Source: Siderastrea siderea
Lineage: Eukaryota; Cnidaria; Anthozoa; Scleractinia; Rhizangiidae
Assembly (NCBI GenBank): GCA_964030785.1
Contig: OZ034970.1
Location: 15,951,911-16,015,910 of the forward strand
Length of the DNA: 64,000 nucleotides
Direction: 5' to 3'
The notes below the pieces were generated by a model. That model was not told where the DNA came from. It worked only from the letters and a program-made list of their open reading frames with translations, and did no database searches. Below, in pieces: positions 37,701 through 49,700 of this stretch (its first letter is position 1; each line of letters starts with the position of its first letter). The position numbers and the translations under genes were made by a program.

Positions 37701-40700
37701 CACCCTTACCCAACATGTCACATATAACCCCCGCCCCCCGTCTCATAGAAGAATCACAGACATAAGCAACGTTGTTTTCGGTTTACAGCATGTCACCGGT
37801 TAAAAATGAAACAACGACAAAAAGTAAACAAACAAAAGCATTAACCATCACTTACGGGAACACTTTTTCTAACACTTACTACTTGTGCATCCAAAAAACG
37901 ACACAGTTGGTTTTTCGTTTGTGTCACGGAAGGAAAGTATTTTTTATGGTCCAGAGTTTCCAGTTCGTGGGTTACAACAACAACAATGACAACCAGAACA
38001 ACAACCTTTTTAGAGATAAGTTAGTTTTACATGTATCTGCTGTTCCCACACTGGCAGTTAGCTTTGGTAGGTCGATGCAGTTGTTTTAACTTTGATGTAA
38101 AAAGGAACTCTTCGTAATCTCGATTCAACCCCTTAGTCGGTAGATGAAATTTTGAAGTGGGAACAAATAAAAGCAACTCAATGAATCTTACATAAGTGCT
38201 TAGAGAAACAAACCCAGCGAAGTAATGGTTTGACGTCATACGCATGGTTCCTCATTTAACCCATCAGATTGCGCATTATATGATAACATTTTCTGAAGAA
38301 ATATGGAAACATGGCCTCAGTTAATCAGTGAGTTCGTTCACAAAAGTTATTTTGTTTGTTTGTAGAGTCATCGATCTTGGTGTGATGACTCCATGTGAGA
38401 AGATTCTGCAGACAGCAATTAAGGAAAAAGCTGATATTATGGATTGTCAGGATTGATAACACCGTCGTTGGACGAAATGATTCATGTGGCCAGAGAAATG
38501 GAAAGACAAGGACTCAAAATCCCACTGCTTATCGGAGGTGCCACGACTTCAAGGTAGAGCCGAACTTCCGCCTTCCGAATACCGCCCCCCCCCCCCCCAA
38601 ATATAACAGTATCAATTTTTACGCAAGTTTTTAAATGGAGCACTAGGTAGACGCTGTCTTAAGTTGGCATTCAGTCTTTTGTGCTCGTTCAAAAATGGAT
38701 ATTTAACACCGTTTGTACTTTCGTCCACATGTTGGCAGTAGGGACCCTAAGCATTCACGACGGCGACGGAAACAAAACGTCACAAAACTCTGATAGGTTT
38801 AACGAGAAGCACAATGACTTTGCACGTGCTTTTACCTTCTTTGCAAAATAGCTGCGGGAAAAAACCAAGTTAACGGAGAATGTTTTCTTTCCTCTGTATG
38901 AAGTTAAATGCGTTGATGATTTCGTAGGAGCCTTCGTGGTTTCTAAAAGTCCCTGTTCAAACAGTTGAAAACGCACTAAAAATGGAGATGGGTGTAAACG
39001 CTGCCCAAGGATTTTTTAATAAAAAGATTTATCGGTTGCAATTGTCATTTTCAACTAGGCTTGAGAAGCGCAACTATTTCTGTTAACTAGAGGCTTGAGG
39101 CAAACCCACCAGTAATCCGCAACTTTCTTTTGTTTGTTGATTTATAAAATCCCCTGATCAATACCTTTAAAGATGATTTTCTTACTGAAAGAAAAGACGC
39201 GAGAAAAGTGGTCATTGTTTAGCGGGGTAAATTACAGTGAAAAGAAAGTGTAATATTGTTTGCTCGGGTTAGACACCTGAGGTGTAGGTCATCCCTTGCG
39301 CTTATTTCCTTTTGCTTCTTGTTAGTCTTAGCAGGCGGTGAGGTCTACTACTTACGTGTTACTATTTGTTGCAGTTGTGTTTACACTTAATTAAATTTAT
39401 TTCAGGACTCACACAGCTGTAAAGATTGCTCCACGTTACTCCGAACCAACTGTCCACGTGCTAGATGCCTCAAAGAGCGTTGTAGTGGTAAGTAATCTAT
39501 ATATTATCACTGTTCCTGTGGTGTTATACGAAGTACTGCCCGAGTAGTCTCGTTATAGCCATTTTTTTCCATTTGTCTTCTGGTGAAAAAAATTCGAATA
39601 AGGTAGCAAAATAGTCTGTATCATCAGGTCCAGTCCAAAAATGTTACTGCTACTACTACTGGTAGTAGTAGTACCCGGAAATAAACTTCCTTTTTAATTG
39701 TAACTGTTGCAGTTGCAGTTACAATTTCAGCTGATAAAGATAACAGATAAAACATACAAAAGTAAGTTATAAAAGTGGTAATTCGTAGTCATTTTTTTCG
39801 CAGTGCTCCGCTTTAATAGACGAAACATCCAAGGAAGATTTTGTAGAAGAAGTAAAAGAAGAATACGAAGAAATCCGAGATGAACATTACGATTCGTTGA
39901 AGGTAATTAATAGAATTTAAAGAAAACACATCTGGCCAATCACAACAAACTCGAACAATGCAACGAACCAATCAGAATTTGAAGGAAAAATGCGCATCCG
40001 CGTCCCTGCGCGGGAGAACAGGCAACCCTGTGCCAAGCGCGGGGAAGCGTGCGTGCGATTGGTTCCATCTCAGTATTAACATGTGACTGGTGCCAAGCGC
40101 GGGAAAACGTGTGTAAGCGAGGGCAACTGTTAGCTGTGATAAGTTAAAGCCGAATGCGAGTACTTTGTTACTAATTACGAAGCCCAGTTAACACAAAACC
40201 AAAGCAAATGCACAATTTTGCTTCCTATAGTCAGTGAAAACTTCGCCAGCTGTTGCTTCTTTTTGTGAACGTTTTTAGTTTTGTTTCAAAATTAAGGTAA
40301 AATGTTTTACGGCAGATTGACAATCTGATGATGACCTTAGTGATCGAAAACCTTTAGCATTTTTAACTTTTTAACAACAGTTCACCTTAATTTTTAAACA
40401 TTTTATTCGGCGAATATGTCTATTATTTTTTAGTTTTGGTTTTGTTAAACTTGCCGTTCATGACCATGTGTTTTGTTATAGGATCGAAAATACGTATCTC
40501 TGGAGAAGGCACGTTTGAAGAAAGCTGATTTGGACTGGATTGACTTCAAACCAGGTACGCGTTGTTTCTATGCGTTTTGGTAAAGATATGGAGCACTATG
40601 TCACGCTTTAAAAATACAAGTGTAAGTTTATAGTAGAATAAACTCCTGTTAGTGAACCTTAGACAATCTCATAGACACAACTGCATAACTGCAAATCAGA

Positions 40701-43700
40701 AGTTTGCGGCATCTCTTTATTGTTCACTCATGATGCGTCACACAATCCTCAATCATTACAAGGAATTACTACAGTCTATAGCAGGTTCATCTCGTTCATA
40801 GTTCAGGCAGGACAATCCACAACAGCTTCTTGTGTATTATGAATAGCTTATTATGTATTTCAAGAGATCCTTCTTCCTATAGGCAAAGTCCAATGTTTAC
40901 CAGTTTCTCTTATGGAGTGCAACAAAGGTTCCAGTCAGCTTCTCCGCATATGCTTACCGCATGCTTTTCCTCCGTCCCTTATAATCTTGTATCGCACGGA
41001 ACCATTGCATCCAAGCTTTTGGAGCAGCTGGAGGCTCGTATTTACCTGTAGGCCTAACCATTCTTAATTCCCAAACCTTCATTTATTTTCCTTCCTATAG
41101 GGGCTTAAGGGCATTTGGCTTCGAAAAGTGTTTATTAAAGTCACTTTATCTTTTCGGTTGTGCCTGAAGCCGTGCCTTGTAACCGTTCAAACAAAAACCC
41201 TTTAGCGGAGCTTTCCTGTGGTACTCTGTTAGCGTTTTTGTTTTAATGTTTCATAAGTACGAGTTCTAAAATATTTATGAACTCTTTTTCAGTTCGCCCT
41301 TCGTTCTTGGGTGCGAAGGTGATTGATGACTGCGAGTTAAGTGAGCTGATTCCTTACATTGACTGGAAACCGTTCTTTGACGTATGGCAACTCAGAGGAA
41401 AATATCCTAACAGGGGGTACCCTAAGATCTTCCAGGATAAAACAGTCGGTAAGTACTACCCCACCCCAACAAGTTTACATCCTAACATTAGGTACTCCAA
41501 GATCTCTCTGGATGAAACAGTCGGAATGTCTGACTGTTGAAGCCTTTAAAGTTTTATTCCAGCGTCATTCTTTGATTATTGTATTCTGTATCTTCAGTTT
41601 ACACCTGCAAGATTTCTTTATGTCTATCATACATTCATTTCTATTTGATAAAACGGGTGTATAGTTGTATCAACTCTTAATTCACTTACTCTCGGCATAT
41701 GAAGCTATAAAGTAATTTGGTAGGTCATTGCACTGATAACACGAATCCGAAATCTCTTTAAAGCCTCGAAAATTTTCTCGTAGTTCTGTCATTTGAGTTC
41801 ATAATTGCGGCAGTTCATTCAATTTTATCATTTTAGTTTGGAAACCTATTAACACATTTTTTGCGATTGATTAGGTAACGAAGCTAAGAAACTATTCGAC
41901 GATGCTCAAGGCATGGTAAAGAGGATCATGGAGACCAAATCTTTGCAGGCCACTGGAGTAGTGGCTTTCTTTCCTGCTAACAGCGTTGGCGATGATATTC
42001 ATGTGTTTGAAGGCGATAATGAAAGGAAAGGATCACCGCGTGCTGTATTCTACGGCTTGAGGCAACAGGTATGTAAAATAGGCATACAATGCGTGGAAAG
42101 GGTTGGGGATAATATATACCTGTTTAAAGATGGTTGATTGAGGGTTGTGCAAAAAAAAAAAACAAAAAAAAAAACAAACAAACAAACAAACAAAACAAAA
42201 ACAAAAACCTCCAATGCGTATAGAGAGTTGGGGGGTATGATATTCACGTTTTGGTGATGATAGTAATGAAACAATAAGCAGGCAATGCGTGTAGGGGGAT
42301 AGGGATATAATATTTAAGACGATATTAAACCAAAGTAAAGGGTCACCTTGAATTGAGATCTATTGCTTGAGGCACAGTTGTGAAAGGAAGGTAAGAATGC
42401 AATGTGTTCAGTGCAATAAAAAATAAACTGTTACTGCGTCGCCGTGCTTCTTTCTGTGGCTTGAAGCAACAAGTATACTCATGTTTTAAGTGATACAAAT
42501 AATTAAAGCAAAAATAGCTATGCAGTGTATCCAAATAATTAGTCACTGGAGTTATAAAGTTAATGTGTTTGAAGACTATAGAGAAAGGCAACTTCGTTCT
42601 CGGAGAAGTGACCCTGGGAAGGTTGAGAGAAAGTTTCTTTTCACGCGTGAGCGTTGTGTCTAACGCCGGACTTCCATCTCCTCCGTTCAAAGGGGAGGTG
42701 TTAGTAAAAGTGAAAGTTTCTACAAAATATTTCTTACTATCTGCTTAAACTTTGGCCAATAGCGAGGTGTCCATAGAAGGGATGTATTGACAGTTAAATG
42801 TGACCACCTTTTTCCTTTTTCAGGCCGAAAAAGAGCATGGGGTGGAGGATCCGTACTACTGTCTGTCAGACTTTGTAGCACCGCTGGACACAGGTGTCCA
42901 TGACTACATTGGCTGCTTCGCTGTTTCCATCATGGGGGCTGAGGAGATGGCTAAAAAGTATGTGTTCTTATCTCCATGTTACTAGACTTTGACTTGATGG
43001 TTCAAAGACGGGAGAGCTTGTCTTATCATGGTACATTCAATTGTGAGAAGACAGTTAAGTTTAAAACAGAAACAAAGAAAATCGACGCGTGACAAGTGTT
43101 TTGTGAAGACACTACTTGGTCTGTAATGCCGAAAATTCACACTCATTTTTTCATAAGCGAAAACCGATTTTGAATTGCGCTTCGACCCCCCTAAAAAGCA
43201 TGAGTCGGTATAACGGCATGATTTTCAGTAGTGGTAGACCCATAAAATGGCAGTTTTGAGTCGGTATAACGGCATGATTTCAGTAGTTGTATTTACATCC
43301 CCTAAAAAAGCAATATGGTATCATATGATTTTAGTAGTTGTGACGGGGGTATAAAAGCATGGTGTCAATAGATTTTTTATTTCATATGACTCGAACGCAT
43401 TTCTACATTGCGTGACTCCCAAATACAGGAAGTCTTAATTCTGGGAAAACAGGTAGTCATACCGAGAAACAAGTCTGGACATGTCTGGTGAAAACAGGAA
43501 ATGAGTCATCACTAATGGCTATTGTTTGAGATAAAAAAACGATCGCATGATTTATTGCAACCAATTGTAATTGACTCTCTCCCTGAAAATATTATTAGAA
43601 ATAGTTTAGTTAAAGCAATGGCTGAAAGTCCAACTGGTTTATCTGAAATGATGGAGTTTATGGATTGCGATGACTCAAATTATGAGATGGACTTTGATGT

Positions 43701-46700
43701 AGATATATTAGATGGCTTCCACCTAGAAAATACTCTCTATCATGTAAATGACAAGGTACAACAATTTGCCTTCTACTGGATGAAACTATACTCGAATTGT
43801 TGTATACAGAGAGACGAAGCTTTGGGTTTGTTGAGGCTTGGAAATGTTGACGATGCAATCAGAAAACTTGAGGACTGGCCTGAAACTATAGGATGCCCAG
43901 ATGTGCCTCAAGTATTACCCACCGAGCAAGATAAACAGTTGAAGCACAAGAAAGCTAGGAAAGCGACAGATGTGGAAGCCATTATACAAGAAATGCGAAG
44001 TAAGTTTGTGCCTTCAAATTTAGAATTCCATCATGACGTACCGAATGAATTTCCCACTGAAGAGCTAACTCTAGACGAGTATGGGATGAAGATTAAAGAG
44101 TGTGATAGGTGTTTTCAAACAGTTGAAAATTATCACTTGAAGAACGCATTCGTATACGGTAAATGGATTGAAAAAGCCTTTCAAAAGTTTCAAGAAGACA
44201 AAAGAAACAAGTTCACAAGTGTTACAAACTTTGACGAGTGGGTCAATGGAAAATGTTGCGTAAAGAAAACTCGCGCAAGACAACTAAGGATGTTCTACAA
44301 TAGGTTTAAGAAATATATTAAGGTGCTACAATGTAAACTACCATTCATATGGTTCGTTTGTAATGGGGCTGCTATCCTCAACTATTTTAAGGACAATGAA
44401 GAAGAAGCAGTTCAGTGGGTTTAAATAATATTAAACCACAAAACGCCACAGCTGTGGCGTGACGTCATGTTGTAGTAACATAAAATAATGTCTAATATAA
44501 TAGTATAGAAATGAATTGTAACAAGGAATTACATGATGAACTGAAAGAATCAGGAGATATTGTTTGTCCTTTTTGTGACCAAAAATTGGAAGATTCTAAT
44601 GAAAAACCACAAGATCGTTTAGCAAAATATTATTTATGCTGTGATAATCAGTATATTATTAACGACGATGGGATGTTAGCATGTCTAAGTTGTGGTATTG
44701 TTCAAGGATATAAATCATCAGTAGAGTATGTTAATTTTTATGAGAACAGACATAAACTGAGGAGGAAATCTATTTACCATCGTGAGTATCATATAAATAA
44801 TACGATTCTAGATATTGAACAAAAATATAATATAGAAATATCACACCATCAAAAATGTAAGATCGATAGAGTATTTGTAGAAATAGGTAAGATTCTTCCC
44901 CAAGTGAATGGAAACCGGAAAAGAATGATTAACATCAATTTCATTTTACGTAAAGTGTTAAGTATGATGAATTTACCATTTGATATTCCAATCAGTAAAT
45001 CGAAAAAAACATTGGCTTCATATGAAAGATATTGGAATCTAATTATATCACTTATTGGTGATAGAATGAAAGAGATCATTGATGAGTGAAATATTTGTCA
45101 TATTTTTCTAGGAATTTGTCAACTATGGGACTATTGTATGTAACATAATTATCTACGTTGTTCATTATTATGTGTAGAGAATGCGGTTGAAAATCGCCAC
45201 CTCTCATGGTATCTTTGATTATGTTTAACAAATGCTGGTAACTTTGGTAAGCGTGTATACAATTTTGTATTTTGAGGTCGAGATCTTTGTGTTTCATCCA
45301 ACTCTGAATAATTACTGAGGCTGTTGAGATAGCAACAAGAGATATGCCAGATGTCGCTATTGCAGATGCAATTCCGCCCGTTGCGAAAATGATTGACAAT
45401 GAATCGCCGAGTAATTTCCACTTTTTGAAACGTTTTGCAGCTTGTTTATAAGCCCAACACTTCCGATGATATGTTATGTAATACGATTTTAGTTCTTCTA
45501 TCTGATCTTCAGTCAAATCACTTGATATATGATTCCAATTGAAAATATTTTTTGTCATATATTATACGGTTACATTTTTTTTCTTCTTGAATGATAATTT
45601 AATACTATAGTATAATTTTGTGATATTATGGACCAATTTCTCAATGCTTTCGATGATTTCGTTGATTAAGGTTGCTGTTTTCATATATATATGTTAGATT
45701 ATTCATTACTCTCAGGCTTCGATGGAATATTTTCACTATCAACTTAGATTGGTTGAGGGATACGTAACCATTCAATGATGCAACTCATATCCCAATCACT
45801 TGGAACTGTGCTGAAATATGTGTAATAACCGGTCATATCGCTGTTGTAAAAAAATTCGATGCTATTGTTGAAATCCTTCTCCAATAGGGCACTTTTAGAG
45901 TGATAATATCGATCCCATCTCTTTATCCATACATTAAGCACAATCACATTTTTTAAATCGACAACACCATCGCCAACGTCGGTATTGTCAAACAATTTCA
46001 ACCGATTCGTCCACGAATTTGCTCGTTCCATTTTTTTATTGAATTTTTTAAGGCTTGCCACTGCTTTCAAAATAAGACCAACACCAGTTAAAGTTGCCAT
46101 GACAGCAGGGTTCAGTGTCATCCCTCCAGCAACTGCGGCACTAATAATTAACTTGCCAGCTGAAAGATTACAAACAAAATTTTTTCTTCGAAAACCGAGG
46201 TGCAACTTTTCATAACAATAATGTTTCTTGTGGTAATGAGTATATAAATCTTTCAGAAATTTAACCTTCTCTTCAGAAAGTGTTTTGTCGATATGGTTGA
46301 ATTCGAAAATGTCTCGCATTGTGTTATATAATAAATGTAAATTTTTTTGTGGAAAGTAATCACGCACTTGTTTGATACTCGATACGAAGTATAATTGCGT
46401 TGTAACTTTTCCAAATATCATCATTCATATTTAGTTCAAAAGCCAAAATCCCGGACGAAGGCATTTGGAAAGAATTTGGGTTTATCGTTTGATACCACCC
46501 ACTTTTTTCTGAGGTAAAATTTCTTGAAGAGCTTAGAGTTCCAGTAAAAAAATTCCGTAAAGATGTTTTGAGTTTCAAAGATATTTTTTTGTGTCTATGT
46601 ACAGTGACATGAGAATCCGAAGAAGTGATTGGACGCGTACAATATATATCAATATTTTTCAAAATCGCTTCACCCGGCAATGAAATTATTTCAGCACCAT

Positions 46701-49700
46701 TTAAAACAAAATTTTTGTCCCCTTTTGTTGAATTTAAAAAACCGTTTATGTGGTGAATGGAAGAGCGTAGTTGGTGTCCGTTTAAAGACAAATTTGTTTG
46801 CATTACCATTTGTCCATTTTCAATAACAAAAGCTGTGTCATAGACACTTGGATCAACGTTTGAAAGTGTTTCTTTAACACCATAGACAATTAAATGCCCA
46901 ATTGTTAAAAACGATTGTTTACTGACTGTACCGTGCAAATCAAGATAAAGGAATTGTGGAGGTGAGCTACCCCATCTGTGAAAATGGATAACTGTTTTGG
47001 TGTAATTCTCGAATGTTTTGGTTGTTTCATCAGAAATTGAAATCGTTGTTCCTTGAGCTGTTACAGTTATCTCATTCATTTCCGGCGGAAACCATTCAAC
47101 GACCATTGTGTAATACCCGACTGGAAGTTTATATAAGTTAAAACCGAGGCGTGACCGGTACTGGTTGGGTGAGCTTTTTTCAAACAAGAGTTTAAGTTGG
47201 TAAGCTTTTTTATTAATTTGATGTGGAGAATTGGGAAAATCAACAATACCCAAAACCTCGATATTGTTTTCACTCGAAGATTCATCAGTGTCTTCCATCA
47301 AGTATCTGAAGGCGTCTCGTTTTTGTCCTGAGTTATTGATCTGAGATTCACGAATTTTTTGAGTGACAAGATTTCTCAAATCTTTTATTTCCTCTTGCAC
47401 AAAATCAACATTAACTGCGGATTTTGAATTTCTGTAATCGGTTTGTAAGTTAATAATTTTATTGTTATTTAAATTCAAGTTTCCAGTCATATTGTTGGTG
47501 CCATCAACTTTGAGAAACTTTTTTTGTGTCATGTCATCAATTCTGTTGTTAACAAACTCGACACATGCGGCGTCTCTTTGGTTTGATGGAAGATCAAGAT
47601 TGATAATTGAATTATTTTTCATATCAATATCAGATCCTTTATCCAGTTTTTTTTCAAGCTGATTTTCGACATACTTTTTGTTTGTGGCTTGATCTGCCTG
47701 TGTTGGGTCTTTTACGTTGTAGATTGTATTATTGTTCATATCAATGTTTGCCTCCATTTTTCCACCCTCTTTTTTTGAAAGAAAGATATTTCTCGTGTCT
47801 TGATAGCTTATTGCCTTCGTCAAATCGCCGCGGACAGGATATGGGTTGCTTTTCAATCGCAAGATACTGTACTTATTTTGCATGTCAAAATCAGCAGAAC
47901 CGCTGGCACTACCCTGAGGTCCACGATCACCTTTGTCGCCTTTGTCGCCTTTATCGCCTTTAGGACCTTTAGGACCAGGTAACCCAGGCAACCCTCTTGG
48001 GCCTATCTGACCTTGTCCTTGAGAATCAACATGATTAAGAATACCGTTTGTATAACTCATATAATATTAGTTTAGATTTTTTCGTCGAAATTTTTGGCAT
48101 TGGATTTTCTTATTTTATCAACATACAGAAAACTGAATGGGTCTTTAGTAGCCTTTTGGTAATCCTCTTTGTTAACACCCAATTCTCTACAAATCATGGA
48201 TTGTTCATTTCTTGATGGGAAATCGAATATGCAATAATGTGAACTATTCAGTCTTATTGTTTTATCGATTCCATAATAGCTTTGACTCAAATATATACAA
48301 CAACAATTTTTGTTTCTAGAATTGGTAAAGTAGTCACGTATCCGTTCGTCATTTTTCTTACCTGTATTCAAATAATCATCAAATATGACTAATTTTTGGT
48401 TTTCATCAGACAAATCTGTTAAAGGGATGATGTCATCATTACTTGCTTCGATTATATCATAGCCGACCTCTTTTGATATTGGTTTGAATGACTCCAAAAG
48501 GTATGTATATTTGCTTTGGGATAGATTGCGAGCATAAAGGTATATCTTGTCAAAGTATAAGAGCCTGTAGATCATATCAAGCAGAAGGTTGGTCTTGCCA
48601 CCACCAGATGGAGCACAAACGAGCATCCTAAAACATCGGTTTGGCATGAAACTCTTTAATTGAACAAAATCGTTGTTTTCATCATCTTGAATGTCGTAAT
48701 TTTGAATCTTCATATGATACTATGTTATACAATTTTATCGCATGGCGACACGCTATGCGACACGCTATGCGACACGCTATGCGAGCGTTTTTATATATGA
48801 TAACCCTAATTTTTCCGAACAAAATACGAAATTTTATGTAAACAAATGATATAATGAGTTTACTCAAATGGAAAGAAATGGCTGAGAAACGATCCGAGCT
48901 TGGTAAAAAGATTAACACAGTAAGAGAGACAATAAAACAAAAAACGATGTCTGATCAAATGGGTGAAGTCGAGGCAGAGAAACTTTTCAAACCTATAACA
49001 TCTGAGTTAAAGGAACTCACATCTCCAAAAACGCCATTGAGAAGATTATCAAAGAAAAAGCGACCTGTTCCAGATTATGGAATAGCTATTGATGATGAAG
49101 TGCCTGATTATGGATTGGACGATTTGTTTGATCAACCTGTTTTACCTGAAAACGAGAAACAGATAGTTCCAAAACCTCCATCTTATGAAGATGTCGTCAA
49201 GGATTTAGCATCCGGAGAAAAACGAATTCATATTGACCCAGAATACATGTATGAACCAGAAGATCTTCCACCTGAATACGAAGAAGAAGGACCTGATTAT
49301 AACATTCTCGAGGAGGATGCAATTAACCAAGTTTTGGATGAACTTGAAATACCAAATTATGAAGACGTTGAATTACGACTTCAACAAGAAGATATGAATG
49401 ACACAAAGAGGAAATCTTATCTTACCAACGCCCTTAAAAAGGCTAAAGAGAAACGGAAACAACTAAGTGGCTATTCGACTGATATCACTAAAAAATTAAT
49501 TAGTGGTTCAATCACTGAAGCTGAGGCTCAATATCGAAGAAAAATTATTCAAGATACAAGAAAGGTTCTTACTGATTATATCGATTACAACAATCAAAGA
49601 TTAAAAAATATTAAAGGATCTGGTTTGAAGAAAAAAATAAAAAGAGGTGGACAAGTCCAGTTTTTCAACAATCCGACAGAAATGATTAAAAAACTTGAAC

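Noticed and set aside
38576..38600. Poly-C run after an MTR exon as a functional tract
   Set aside because: A homopolymer in an intron with no matching partner; more likely repeat instability or sequencing noise.
45149..45421. Alternative minus-strand frame over the two-helix gene
   Set aside because: It is a shadow of the real frame, with no start motif and no sensible domain.
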